A DNA stretch of 48,347 nt from the NCBI GenBank assembly GCA_036260255.1, contig DATAAF010000074.1:1-48347 (forward strand), written 5' to 3'. This document shows, piece by piece, positions 7,452 to 15,155 of this stretch. How positions within the stretch are numbered: the stretch's first letter is position 1; each line of letters opens with the position of its first letter. The notes beneath the pieces were generated by a model. The model ran no database searches and was not told the origin of the DNA. It was given only the letters and a program-made list of their open reading frames with translations. Made by a program: the position numbers and the translations under genes. Origin of the DNA: DASZJY01 sp036260255. Lineage in GTDB: Bacteria > Actinomycetota > Acidimicrobiia > Acidimicrobiales > AC-14.

Positions 7452-7957
7452 ACGGAGAGAAGCGAGCGCCAGTCGGACAGGCGCTCCGCGACCTGGGCGG
7501 GGGTGAGGCGGAGGGTGGACTCGGGCACCACGTCGGGGATGAGCCGCTGGTCCCAGTAATGGTGGGAGGCGCCGGCGAAGTAGTGCTTGCGCAGCTCGAC
7601 GAGGTCCTCGGGCGGGTTCTCGTCGAGGAACCCCCACAGCCGCAAGGCCAGCTCGAGGTCGTGCATCACCGGCGCCCGCCCGAAGAGCGACGCCCGCTTC
7701 AGGGCCACCGCCACCGCGCCCGCCAGCGCGTCCTCCACGTGCTCGCCCTCCCCCACCTTCACCTTCGGCTTGATGATGTCGGCCAGCTTCAGCGCGTAGC
7801 CCTGGTCGGGCCCGGGCCGCCCGAGCTTGGGGCCGAGGGGCTGGCCCCGGTCGAGGTCGCCGGGGCGGTCGGCCATCCAGGGCCGGGGGGGCGGCAGGTC
7901 TAGTGCCCGGCGGGGCTGGTCGGACAGAGGGACAGGGACGTAGTCGGGAGCGGCCAT
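7448..7957 (-). CDS. Conserved actinobacterial protein of unknown function
   Basis: 169 aa, soluble, with no membrane segment or signal peptide. The N-terminus is Pro-rich (PVPLSDQPRRALDLPPPRPW). A helical C-terminal part contains GPDQGYALKLADIIKP, ALKRASLFGRAPVMHDLELA and YWDQRLIPDVVPESTLRLTP. The pattern resembles a conserved hypothetical family of similar length that I recall from other actinobacteria; no catalytic motif is recognised. Its ATG overlaps the cimA stop by 1 nt (TGATG) and its stop overlaps the next start by 4 nt, so it belongs to the leuB-ilvE-cimA transcript and may be tied to amino-acid metabolism. Confidence 0.75.
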   Translation of the reverse strand: MAAPDYVPVPLSDQPRRALDLPPPRPWMADRPGDLDRGQPLGPKLGRPGPDQGYALKLADIIKPKVKVGEGEHVEDALAGAVAVALKRASLFGRAPVMHDLELALRLWGFLDENPPEDLVELRKHYFAGASHHYWDQRLIPDVVPESTLRLTPAQVAERLSDWRSLLSV

Positions 7958-9657
7958 CAGTCGGTGTCCTCCTCCTCGCTCTGGAGCAACCCGTAGACGA
8001 TGGAGTCGGACAGCGCCTGCCACGACGCCTCGATGATGTTCTCGGAGACGCCGATCGTGGACCAGGTGCGCTCGCCGTCGGTGGAGTCGATGAGGACCCG
8101 GGTGACGGCCGCGGTGCCCTTCGACGTGTCGAGCACCCGCACCTTGTAGTCGGTGAGGTGCACGTGGGCGAGTCCGGGGTGGGCTTGGCCGATGGCCTGC
8201 CGCAGCGCCCGGTCGAGGGCGTTCACCGGTCCGTTCCCCTCGGCGGTGGCGATGTGGCGCTGGCCGCCGGCATGGACCTTGATGGTGGCCTCGGTGAGGA
8301 AGGAGCCGTCCTCCCGGTGCTCGCTCATGACCCGGAACGACTCGACGCCGAAGAACGTCTGCTCCCACCCGGTGGCCTGGCGCATGAGGAGCTCGAGGGA
8401 GCCGTCGGCCACCTCGAAGTGGTAGCCCCGGTGCTCGAGTGCCTTCAGGCGTTCGAGGATGCCGGCCAGCGAAGCCGACTCCAGGTCGAGGCCCAGCTCC
8501 TCGGCCTTCAGCTGGATGGTGGAGCGCCCCGCCAGCTCGCTCACCACGAACCGGGTGCCGTTCCCCACGGTGTCGGGGGGAACGTGCTCGTAGAGGTCCC
8601 GGCCCCTCGCGATGGCCGACGTGTGCAGGCCGGCCTTGTGGGCGAAGGCCGACTGGCCGACGTAGGGCTGCTGGCTGTTGGGCGCGATGTTCACCAGCTC
8701 GGCGATGTGGTGGGCGACCGGCGTCAGCCGCTCGAGCCGCTCGGGCTCGATCGTCCGGACGCCCATCTTCAGGCTGAGGTTCGGGATGGCGGCGCACAGG
8801 TCGGCGTTGCCGGTGCGCTCGCCGTAGCCGTTGATGCAGCCCTGCACCTGGGTCGCCCCGTAGCGGACGCCGTTGAGGGTGTTGGCCACGGCGCAGCCGC
8901 CGTCGTTGTGGAAGTGCACGCCCAGCTGGGCGGACGTGTACGTCCGGACCTCCGACAGCACCTGCTCCACCTGGTCGGGCAGGGTGCCGCCGTTGGTGTC
9001 GCACAGGACGAGCGTCTCGGCTCCGGCCTCCTCGGCGGCGGCGATCACGCGCAGGCTGAACTCACGGTTGCCGCGGTAGCCGTCGAAGAAGTGCTCGGCG
9101 TCGAAGAACACCCGCAGGCCGGCGTGCCGCAGGAACTCGACCGAGTCGTAGGCCATGGCCACCGCCTCGTCGAGGTCGGTGCGGAGAGCCTCGAGGACGT
9201 GGCGGTCCCACGACTTGGCCACGATGCACACCGCCGAGGTGTTGGCCTTGACCAGCTGGCGCAGGGTCTCGTCGGAGTCCGCCTTCGCCCGGGGCCGCCG
9301 GGTCGAGCCGAAGGCCACCAGCGTCGCCGTCTGCAGCTTGAGCTCGGCCGGCGCCCGCTGGAAGAACTCGTCGTCCTTGGGGTTGGCGCCCGGCCACCCG
9401 CCCTCGATGTAGGCGACGCCGAGGTGGTCGAGCTGGGCCGCCACCCGCAGCTTGTCGTCCACGGTGAGGGACAGCCCCTCCTGCTGGCTGCCGTCGCGCA
9501 GGGTGGTGTCGTAGATGTCGACGGCCGCCGGGAGCTCCGGCAGCGGCACGTGCTGGCGGTGACGGGCGCCGGCGGGGTTGGGGTCCCCGCCGGCCGCGGC
9601 GGGCGTGGTCCGAAGGGCCCGGGTTCCCGCCGCCGAGGAATCGCTAACCCGAGACAT
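7957..9657 (-). CDS. cimA: (R)-Citramalate synthase
   Basis: Condenses pyruvate and acetyl-CoA to citramalate, the entry to threonine-independent isoleucine synthesis. 566 aa. The isopropylmalate-synthase-like TIM barrel contains DTTLRDGSQQEG (50-61), metal ligands in HFHND (248-252) and NGYGERTGNAD. A C-terminal regulatory domain follows (about 410-566), which in relatives binds the feedback inhibitor. The SQQEG signature and the overall sequence separate it from LeuA, which is also present at 20312-21889. The first 45 residues are an extension with no recognisable domain. It overlaps the end of ilvE by 14 nt in the leuB-ilvE-cimA operon, whose leader carries Ile and Val codons. Confidence 0.92.
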   Translation of the reverse strand: MSRVSDSSAAGTRALRTTPAAAGGDPNPAGARHRQHVPLPELPAAVDIYDTTLRDGSQQEGLSLTVDDKLRVAAQLDHLGVAYIEGGWPGANPKDDEFFQRAPAELKLQTATLVAFGSTRRPRAKADSDETLRQLVKANTSAVCIVAKSWDRHVLEALRTDLDEAVAMAYDSVEFLRHAGLRVFFDAEHFFDGYRGNREFSLRVIAAAEEAGAETLVLCDTNGGTLPDQVEQVLSEVRTYTSAQLGVHFHNDGGCAVANTLNGVRYGATQVQGCINGYGERTGNADLCAAIPNLSLKMGVRTIEPERLERLTPVAHHIAELVNIAPNSQQPYVGQSAFAHKAGLHTSAIARGRDLYEHVPPDTVGNGTRFVVSELAGRSTIQLKAEELGLDLESASLAGILERLKALEHRGYHFEVADGSLELLMRQATGWEQTFFGVESFRVMSEHREDGSFLTEATIKVHAGGQRHIATAEGNGPVNALDRALRQAIGQAHPGLAHVHLTDYKVRVLDTSKGTAAVTRVLIDSTDGERTWSTIGVSENIIEASWQALSDSIVYGLLQSEEEDTD

Positions 9658-10564
9658 GTTCCAGCCAGTCCTTGTAGCGGTCGACCTCGCCCCGCACGGT
9701 GGCGAAGTAGGTCTCCTGGATGGCCCGTGTGACGGGCCCGGGCTCGCCGATCTCGCGGTCGTCCACCGAGCGGATCGGCACGACCTCGGCGGCGGTGCCG
9801 GTGAGGAAGGCCTCCTCGGCCAGGTAGAGGTCGGTGCGGAGGAGGTTGGCCTCTTCGATCTCGTAGCCGAGGTCGCGGGCGATGGTGGTGACCGAGTCCT
9901 GGGTGATGCCCTCGAGGGCGCCGGCGGCCACCGGGGGCGTGAGGATCCGGCCGTTCTTGACCACGAAGAGGTTCTCCCCGGTGCACTCGCTCACATAGCC
10001 CTGGGGCGACAGGAGGATGGCCTCGTCGTAGCCGGCCTTGAGCGCCTCGACCTTGGCCAGCGACGAGTTCAGGTAGCCGCCGGTGCCCTTGGCCGCCACC
10101 GGAACGGCGTTGGGGCTGTGGCGGTGCCAGGTGGAGATCTTCGTGCGCACCCCCCGGCGCAACCCCTCGTCGCCCAGGTAGGTCCCCCATGGCCAGACGG
10201 CGACGGAGACGTTGACCGGGCAGGGCAGCGGGTTGAGGCCCATCTCGCCGTACCCGAGGTAGACGAGGGGCCGGATGTAGCAGGCGTCGAGGCCGTTGAC
10301 CCGGATCGTCTCCTTGACCGCCTCGACCAGCTGCTCGGGCGTCCAGGGGATGTCGATCAGGAAGATCTTGGCGCTGTTGAACAGCCGGCGGATGTGGTCG
10401 GTGAGCCGGAAGACGGCCGGGCCCTGGCTGGTCGAGTAGGCGCGGATGCCCTCGAACACGCCGCTGCCGTAGTGGAGCGAGTGGGTGAGGATGTGGACGC
10501 GGGCGTCGTCCCAGGGGACGAGCTCGCCGTCCATCCAGATCCGATCGACCTTCTGCAGTGGCAT
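9644..10564 (-). CDS. ilvE: Branched-chain amino acid aminotransferase
   Basis: PLP-dependent fold-type IV transaminase for the last step of Ile, Val and Leu synthesis, with glutamate as amino donor. 306 aa, the usual length of the E. coli-like type. The Schiff-base Lys is K159 in VAAKGTGGYLNSS. HYGSGVFEGIRAY (31-43) and YVSECTGENLFVV are characteristic blocks. The start is 4 nt after the leuB stop and the 3' end overlaps cimA. Sitting between leuB and cimA it completes an isoleucine-oriented operon. Confidence 0.95.
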   Translation of the reverse strand: MPLQKVDRIWMDGELVPWDDARVHILTHSLHYGSGVFEGIRAYSTSQGPAVFRLTDHIRRLFNSAKIFLIDIPWTPEQLVEAVKETIRVNGLDACYIRPLVYLGYGEMGLNPLPCPVNVSVAVWPWGTYLGDEGLRRGVRTKISTWHRHSPNAVPVAAKGTGGYLNSSLAKVEALKAGYDEAILLSPQGYVSECTGENLFVVKNGRILTPPVAAGALEGITQDSVTTIARDLGYEIEEANLLRTDLYLAEEAFLTGTAAEVVPIRSVDDREIGEPGPVTRAIQETYFATVRGEVDRYKDWLEHVSG

Positions 10565-10568
10565 GGCC

Positions 10569-11549
10569 CTACACCCTTTCTGCGATGGCGTCGCCGATCT
10601 CGGCGGTGGTGCCCGCGTAACCCGCCGACGCGGCGCAGGCCTCCTCCAGCCTGGCCGCCGCCGACGCCTCCCCCAGGAACTCCAGCATCATGGCAGCCGA
10701 GCGCACGGCCGCCACGGGATTGGCCTTCCCGGTGCCGGCGATGTCGGGCGCCGAGCCGTGCACGGGCTCGAACAGCGACGGCCCGGTGCGGTCGGGGTTG
10801 AGGTTGGCCGACGCGGCCAGGCCGATCCCCCCGGTGACCGCCGCGCCAAGGTCGGTGAGGATGTCGCCGAAGAGGTTGTCGGTCACCAGCGTGTCGTAGC
10901 GTCCCGGCGACGACACCAGGTGGATGCACGCGGCGTCGACGTGGTCGTAGGCGGTGGCGACCTCGGGGCGCCCGGCAGCAAGGTCGTCGAAGGCCCGCTT
11001 CCACAGGTCCCCGGCGTAGGTGAGCACGTTCGTCTTGTGCACGAGAGTGAGGTGGCGCCGCGGCCGGCTGGCGGCCAGCTCGAAGGCGAAGCGCACGCAC
11101 CGCTCGACGCCCATCCGGGTGTTCACCGACCCCTGGGTGGCCACCTCGTGGATGGTGCCCTTGCGGAGGAAGCCCCCCTCGCCCGCGTACACGCCTTCGG
11201 TGTTCTCCCGCACGACGACGAACTCACGCGCCCCGTCCGGCGAGCGGAACGGGCGCAGGTTGACGTAGAGGTCGAGCTCGAAGCGGAGGCGCAGCAGCAG
11301 GCCCCGCTCGAGGACGCCGGGCGCCACGTCGGGCGACCCCACCGCCCCGAGGAGGATGGCGTCGAGGCCGCGGAGCTCGTCGAGCACGGCGTCGGGCAGT
11401 ACCTCGCCGGTGCGGAGGTACCGGCCCGCCCCGAGGTCGTACTCGACGGTGTCGAGGTCGACCCCGACGGCGCGCACGACCTTCAGCGCCTCGGCCACCA
11501 CCTCGGGGCCGATGCCGTCGCCGCCGATGACGCCGATCTTGTAGCCCAC
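10569..11549 (-). CDS. leuB: 3-Isopropylmalate dehydrogenase
   Basis: NAD-dependent oxidative decarboxylation of 3-isopropylmalate; in organisms with CimA it also acts on the 3-methylmalate intermediate of isoleucine synthesis. 326 aa, somewhat shorter than the enterobacterial enzyme but normal for actinobacteria. GGDGIGPEVV lies at the N-terminus, ENTEGVYAGEGG is the substrate loop, VHKTNVL holds a catalytic Lys, and TDNLFGDILTDLGA and EPVHGSAPDIAGTG give the metal and NAD sites. GTG start with GAGGAG just upstream. First gene of leuB-ilvE-cimA, preceded by an attenuator. Confidence 0.95.
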   Translation of the reverse strand: MGYKIGVIGGDGIGPEVVAEALKVVRAVGVDLDTVEYDLGAGRYLRTGEVLPDAVLDELRGLDAILLGAVGSPDVAPGVLERGLLLRLRFELDLYVNLRPFRSPDGAREFVVVRENTEGVYAGEGGFLRKGTIHEVATQGSVNTRMGVERCVRFAFELAASRPRRHLTLVHKTNVLTYAGDLWKRAFDDLAAGRPEVATAYDHVDAACIHLVSSPGRYDTLVTDNLFGDILTDLGAAVTGGIGLAASANLNPDRTGPSLFEPVHGSAPDIAGTGKANPVAAVRSAAMMLEFLGEASAAARLEEACAASAGYAGTTAEIGDAIAERV

Positions 11550-11558
11550 AGCTCCTCG

Positions 11559-11589
11559 AAAATGAGAAACCGCCCACCGGGGTGGACGG
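11559..11589 (-). terminator. leuB operon attenuator (intrinsic terminator)
   Basis: On the minus strand, a stem CCG(T)CCAC / GTGG(G)CGG with one internal mismatch, followed directly by TTTCTCATTTT and then the leuB start region (leuB GTG at 11549). It lies between the leader ORF stop and leuB, where only a conditional terminator makes sense. Confidence 0.75.
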
Positions 11590-11595
11590 TCGAAC

Positions 11596-11618
11596 GCACG
11601 CGCCGGGGAGGCGCGTGC
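11596..11618 (-). promoter_or_regulatory. leuB leader first hairpin
   Basis: Perfect 9-bp stem GCACGCGCC / GGCGCGTGC around a 5-nt loop. It begins at the last base of the leader stop codon (TAG, 11620-11618). A ribosome halted on the Ile or Val codons, or one at the stop, would affect whether it forms. It can serve as a pause or anti-antiterminator hairpin; the exact alternative pairing was not worked out. Confidence 0.6.
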
Positions 11619-11650
11619 TAGCGGATTACGGAAATCGGGGACCTGCCCAC
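11618..11650 (-). CDS. Ile/Val leader peptide of the leuB-ilvE-cimA operon
   Basis: Ten-codon ORF VGRSPISVIR, stop TAG, starting at GTG 11650 with GGAG 5 nt upstream. Control codons are ATT, GTA and ATC; ATT and GTA are rare in a genome this GC-rich. There is no Leu codon. It lies between a TTGACG-17-GACACT promoter and the hairpin/terminator pair ahead of leuB. Too short to be a functional protein; read as an attenuator peptide. Confidence 0.65.
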   Translation of the reverse strand: MGRSPISVIR

Positions 11651-11659
11651 AGAAGCTCC

Positions 11660-11688
11660 AGTGTCGTGCCCGAGGTGCGGTACGTCAA
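11660..11688 (-). promoter_or_regulatory. Promoter of the leuB leader
   Basis: Minus strand TTGACG (11688-11683), 17-nt spacer, GACACT (11665-11660). Initiation about 6 nt downstream would place the leader GGAG and GTG at the very start of the transcript. Confidence 0.55.
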
Positions 11689-11716
11689 CCTGGAAAGGAC
11701 GCTCCGAGGCGGTTGG

Positions 11717-11722
11717 TAGCCT
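11717..11722 (+). promoter_or_regulatory. greA -10 box (leaderless)
   Basis: TAGCCT followed by 6 nt and then the greA ATG at 11729. There is no Shine-Dalgarno sequence, so transcription probably starts at the ATG. Confidence 0.6.
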
Positions 11723-11728
11723 GGCCCG

Positions 11729-12196
11729 ATGGCCGAGACGCACCTGTCCCAGGCCGCCTACGACCGCCTTCAGGCCGAGCTCGAGGACCTCACCACCCGT
11801 GGACGTCTCGAGATCGCCGGTGCCATACAGCGGGCGCGGGAGCTGGGCGACCTGTCGGAGAACGCCGACTACCACGCGGCCCGCGACGACCAGGGCCGCA
11901 TGGAGGCCAGGATCCGTCAGATTCAAGCGCTCCTCGAGAACGCGGTGATCGTCGAGGGTGACAAGGACAGCGACCAGGTGAGCACCGGGAGCATCGTCAC
12001 CCTCCGCTACGAGGGGGACGACGACGTCGAGCGCTATCTGGTGGGCTCGATCGAGGAGCGCCCCGACGATCTGCCGGTCATCTCCCCCGCATCCCCCCTC
12101 GGCCGGAGCCTGCTCGGGCGCAGCCGCGGCGACGTCGTCGAATACGACGCGCCCAGCGGCATGCTGAAGGTCGAGATCGTCGAAGTCAGCGCCTGA
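11729..12196 (+). CDS. greA: Transcription elongation factor GreA
   Basis: 155 aa, standard length. It binds the RNA polymerase secondary channel and stimulates cleavage of backtracked RNA. The N-terminal coiled coil (about 1-75) contains the tip block ELGDLSENADYHAARDDQ with the acidic residues that act at the active site. The C-terminal FKBP-like domain ends in SPLGRSLLGRSRGDVVEYDA, the GreA signature. The mRNA appears leaderless (TAGCCT 6 nt upstream). It is divergent from the leuB leader and an alpha/beta hydrolase follows immediately. Confidence 0.96.
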   Translation: MAETHLSQAAYDRLQAELEDLTTRGRLEIAGAIQRARELGDLSENADYHAARDDQGRMEARIRQIQALLENAVIVEGDKDSDQVSTGSIVTLRYEGDDDVERYLVGSIEERPDDLPVISPASPLGRSLLGRSRGDVVEYDAPSGMLKVEIVEVSA

Positions 12197-12296
12197 CGGC
12201 GGGCCTTCCCTTCCGCCCGGGCGGCACCTCGAGGTCCCGGGCCGGGGCTCGGCGTTCGTCCGGGAGCTGGAGGGGCCTCCGGGGGCACCGACGCTC

Positions 12297-13031
12297 GTGC
12301 TGCTCCACGGGCTCACCGCCAGCGCCGACCTGAGCTGGTTCCGGTGCTTCGCCGCGTTGGGGGAACGGTTCGGCGTGGTGTCGGTGGAGCACCGCGGCTA
12401 CGGCGGCGGGCTGCCCCTGGCCGGGCCGTTCCGGCTCGACGACTGCGCCGACGACGTAGCCGCCGTCGCCGACGTCCTCGGCATCGACCGGTTCGTACCC
12501 GTCGGCTACTCGATGGGCGGAGCCGTGGCCCAGCTCGTGTGGCGTCGCCACCGCGCCCGGGTGCGGGGGCTCGTGCTCTGCGCCACCGCCGCCGTGTTCG
12601 TGGAGACCTTCCGGGAACGGGTGCTGTGGCTGGGGCTGCCGGCGTGGACGGCCGTCGTCCGACGGGTCCCGGCGCTGGGCCGACGCTGGGTCGGCTCGGC
12701 GCTGCTCTCGCGCTTCGAGGGCTCGTCCTGGCGGGCCTGGGCGGCGGCCGAGCTGCGCCGGGCCCACCCCGCCCACATGCTCGCCGCCGCCCACGAGCTG
12801 GGCGGCTTCTCCTCCGTGCCGTGGGTCGGCACGATCGACGTGCCCGTGTCGATGGTGGTCACCACCCAGGACGTGCTGGTGCCTCCCCACCGCCAGGAGG
12901 CACTGGCCCGTGCGATCCCGGGCGCTCGTGTGTACCGGGTGGACGCCGACCACGGCGCGCCGGTGAGCGCCCCCGACCGCTTCGTCCCGGCGGTGGTCGC
13001 CGCCGCCGTTGCGGCGACGGAAAGGCAATGA
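12297..13031 (+). CDS. Alpha/beta-fold hydrolase
   Basis: At least 244 aa from GTG 12297. LLHGLTASADLSW carries the oxyanion hole, VGYSMGGAVAQLVW the nucleophilic Ser elbow, and VDADHGAP the catalytic His; the Asp is probably in TTQDVLVPPH. The substrate is unknown. The start is doubtful: family members have about 25 more residues, and in-frame sequence upstream reads LPPGRHLEVPGRGSAFVREL and joins smoothly to this gene. That stretch holds no ATG, GTG or TTG before an in-frame stop inside greA. The true start may be a rare codon such as CTG or CTT near 12210-12267. Confidence 0.8.
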   Translation: MLLHGLTASADLSWFRCFAALGERFGVVSVEHRGYGGGLPLAGPFRLDDCADDVAAVADVLGIDRFVPVGYSMGGAVAQLVWRRHRARVRGLVLCATAAVFVETFRERVLWLGLPAWTAVVRRVPALGRRWVGSALLSRFEGSSWRAWAAAELRRAHPAHMLAAAHELGGFSSVPWVGTIDVPVSMVVTTQDVLVPPHRQEALARAIPGARVYRVDADHGAPVSAPDRFVPAVVAAAVAATERQ

Positions 13032-13046
13032 GGGGAAATGTGCGGG

Positions 13047-13071
13047 TTGACAAACCCATACATGGTAGACT
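13047..13071 (+). promoter_or_regulatory. Promoter of the DUF4177-like gene
   Basis: TTGACA (13047-13052) inside GGGTTGACAAACCC, and TAGACT (13066-13071) 6 nt before the GTG at 13078. The 13-nt gap is too short for a classical pair, so the TANNNT box is probably the working element and the mRNA leaderless. Confidence 0.45.
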
Positions 13072-13077
13072 CTGGCC

Positions 13078-13275
13078 GTGGCCGACATCACGGAGTGGTC
13101 GTACAAGGTCGAGCCGTGGGACCCGGCGGTTGCGGGAACGGAAGCCTCCAGCGTTCTGAGCCTCGAGACCTTTCTCAAAGCCAGTGGCGTCGACGGGTGG
13201 GAGCTGGCGGGCGCGATCTCAACCGGAGATGGGGCCTTGCTCATCTTCAAGCGACCGAGTTTGACAAACCCGTAA
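13078..13275 (+). CDS. Small DUF4177-like protein
   Basis: 65 aa. It begins ADITEWSYKVEPWDP and continues through SLETFLKASGVDGWELAGAI to ALLIFKRP. The pattern W-YKV, a helix, GWELAG and FKRP matches the small DUF4177 fold, for which no function is known. GTG start, apparently leaderless (TAGACT 6 nt upstream). The last codons overlap a TTGACAAACCC copy that also occurs in front of the gene, and an IS1595-type remnant follows 15 nt later, so it may belong to, or have been brought in by, a mobile element. Confidence 0.7.
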   Translation: MADITEWSYKVEPWDPAVAGTEASSVLSLETFLKASGVDGWELAGAISTGDGALLIFKRPSLTNP

Positions 13276-13290
13276 CTCTGGGTTTGTGAA

Positions 13291-13871
13291 GTGACATTCA
13301 AGGACATCGCTGACCAGGTTCGGGACGAGCACGACGCCTACCTCCTGCTCGAAGAGCTGCGCTGGCACGGCAAGCCGGTGTGCCCGCACTGCGGCCACGA
13401 CAAGGCGTACTTCCTCAACCCGAAGGGCGGCACTCGCGGCACCGGTAAGCCCAAGCCGGATGGCAAGCGCACTCAGTCGGTACGGCGGGTCTGGAAGTGC
13501 GCCAAGTGCCGCAAGCAGTTCAGCGTGCTCACCAACACGATCCTCCACGGCACCAAAGTCAGCCTGCGCACGTGGCTCATGGTCATGGTGCAAATGTCGT
13601 CGGCGAAGAACGGCATCTCGGCTCGAGAGGTCGAGCGGATGCACGGTGTCACTCCTGAAACGGCATGGTTCATGCTCCACCGGCTGAAGGGGAGCATGGA
13701 GCGTGACCCATTGGCAGGGTTGCTCTCGGGCACCATCGTTGCGGACGAGACCTACATCGGCGGCAGGCGAGAACCGTCACCGGCAAGGTCGCAACCGGCC
13801 GGGTACGTCCAAGGGCTACGCCGGTACTCCGAAGGACAAGACGCCGGTGCCGTCTCTCATTGACGGTGCCT
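13291..13871 (+). pseudogene. IS1595 (ISXO2-like) transposase remnant
   Basis: The frame from GTG 13291 gives an N-terminal zinc-ribbon: VCPHCGHDKAYFLNPKGG and, after a linker, VWKCAKCRKQFSVLTNTILH. An ISXO2-like domain follows with SAKNGISAREVERMHGVT and ADETYIGGR, which holds the first catalytic Asp. Near 13770 the frame is lost; shifting it restores NRHRQGRNRPGTSKGYAGTP and KDKTPVPSLIDGA and a stop near 13871. The rest of the catalytic core is missing. The gene is therefore frameshifted and truncated and should be inactive. Confidence 0.82.
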
Positions 13872-14006
13872 GAGAAGCACCATCCCACGCCTGAGGAACG
13901 TGACGAGCGGGTGGCCCTGCCGCTCCCGCCCGAGGTTGCCATCCCGGCCATCTTGGCGACGGGGCCGCACCGGGACGAGGACGACGACAACGATGGCGAT
14001 AGCTAG
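13866..14006 (+). CDS. Short acidic-tailed ORF next to the IS remnant
   Basis: 46 codons from GTG 13866 (or TTG 13860). It begins VPEKHHPTPEERDERVALPL, continues PPEVAIPAILATGPHRD and ends in an acidic tail EDDDNDGDS. The sequence looks protein-like, not random: charged helix, Pro/Leu strand, acidic end. It overlaps the end of the IS1595 remnant in another frame. It may be a small accessory ORF of that element left by a deletion. No function is assigned. Confidence 0.35.
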   Translation: MPEKHHPTPEERDERVALPLPPEVAIPAILATGPHRDEDDDNDGDS

Positions 14007-14153
14007 GCGGCAGCGGTCCCGAGGATGCGATCCGCTGGGTAGCCGCGGACCGGGGCCATCGGGCTAGGGAACCCCGCATGGTCCCGACCCTCACGTCGAC
14101 CAAGAGAGCGTTTGTCGACGCCATCCCCGTCGTCGGCGTCGACCCGGGGGTTG

Positions 14154-15155
14154 TCAGCCGAGCGGCAGCGCCTCGTGGGCGTCGCTGACCGACAGCCCTG
14201 GCGTCGGGCCCCCGCCGATCGCGTGCAGGCGGTTGCCGACGCCGACGACCGCCAGTCCGTGGCGCGCCGTGCGGAGGGTCGCCACCCGCTCCCAACGGTC
14301 GGCACCGAGGCACTCCACCGAGGCGATGGTGCCGGCCGGCTCCTCGCCTCCGGCGACGCATGGCCGCCCGCCGACCTCGGACGCCGCCGTGCCGCCCCTC
14401 GAGTCGTTGAGCATCGGCTCCGGCCGCCATCCCCCCGGCGTGGAAGGGTCCCACGACTCGACCGATCTCACGTTGGACTCCAGGCTCCCGACCCGGCCCC
14501 CGATGGCGTAGACGCGCCCGCCCGAGGCGGCCAGCGCCAGGTGCTCGCGGGCCTCGAGCAGGTCGGGGCCGGTACGCCAGCCCCCGGCGCCTGGCGTGAG
14601 CACCTCCGTCCGGCGCAGGCCCTCGGCGGGCATGCCTCCGACCGCGACCAGGCGGTCGCCCACGGCGACCACACCCAGGGCCGCCCGGGGAGCGGACAGC
14701 GACGGCTCCTCCCGCCACCGGTCCTCGCCCGGCCCGAGGCTCAGCACCGTGGCGACCGGTTGGCCCAGGCCCCGCCGGCTCGAGTAGCCGCCGACCACGT
14801 ACAGCCGGTCGCCCAGCGCGGCGGTGCCGGCGTGGTGCAACAGCAACGGCAAGGCCGGCCCCGACCGCCACCTGTCGGTGGCGGGGTCGTAGAGGTCGAC
14901 CTGGTTGGACGCCGCCCCGTCGGCGGTGATGCCGCCGACGACCGCCACCAGGCCCCGCCACACCGTCCCGGCGACCTCCGTCCGCGCCAGCGGCAGGGGC
15001 GCCAGGACGTCACGCGGTTCGGCGACCGCGGTCCCGGGCGACGAGGTCGGCACAGTCGCGGGGGCGGTGGCGTCGTCGTCGGACGAACACCCCGCCACCA
15101 TGAGCATCGCGGTGAGCAAGATCACGCCCCATCGCCGATCCCGGTCACCCCGCAC
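14154..15155 (-). CDS. Kelch-repeat lipoprotein
   Basis: 333 aa from GTG 15155, chosen because GGGAGG lies about 8 nt upstream. The N-terminus RRWGVILLTAMLMVAGCSS is a lipoprotein signal; Cys after LMVAG would be lipidated, so the protein is anchored on the outer face of the membrane. The rest is about five to six Kelch repeats with GG-type turns (VVGGYSS, AVGGMPAEG, AIGGRVGS) and W/Y spaced as in DRWRSGPALP and GGWRTGPDLL. This predicts a beta-propeller, usually used for binding. Its start overlaps the IclR gene end by 11 nt, so it is co-transcribed with the leuCD regulator. Ligand unknown. Confidence 0.82.
   Translation of the reverse strand: MRGDRDRRWGVILLTAMLMVAGCSSDDDATAPATVPTSSPGTAVAEPRDVLAPLPLARTEVAGTVWRGLVAVVGGITADGAASNQVDLYDPATDRWRSGPALPLLLHHAGTAALGDRLYVVGGYSSRRGLGQPVATVLSLGPGEDRWREEPSLSAPRAALGVVAVGDRLVAVGGMPAEGLRRTEVLTPGAGGWRTGPDLLEAREHLALAASGGRVYAIGGRVGSLESNVRSVESWDPSTPGGWRPEPMLNDSRGGTAASEVGGRPCVAGGEEPAGTIASVECLGADRWERVATLRTARHGLAVVGVGNRLHAIGGGPTPGLSVSDAHEALPLG

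Larger units (their letters stand above)
13046..13290. repeat. TTGACAAACCC direct copies and inverted GGGTTTGTGAA
   Basis: TTGACAAACCC(A/G)TA occurs at 13047-13060 and again at 13261-13274, bracketing the DUF4177-like gene. An inverted copy GGGTTTGTGAA follows at 13280-13290, immediately before the transposase start. ACAAACCC and GGGTTTGT form an 8-bp inverted repeat with an 8-nt loop. The copies could be IS ends or a -35-containing regulatory repeat. Confidence 0.5.

Noticed and set aside
13047..13290. CRISPR-like repeat pair
   Set aside because: Only two direct copies 213 bp apart with a coding gene between; no regular spacers and no cas genes.
14007..14153. Gene or RNA between the IS remnant and the Kelch gene
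   Set aside because: Only a CGTCGAC/GTCGACG inverted pair is seen; no convincing ORF, terminator or RNA fold.
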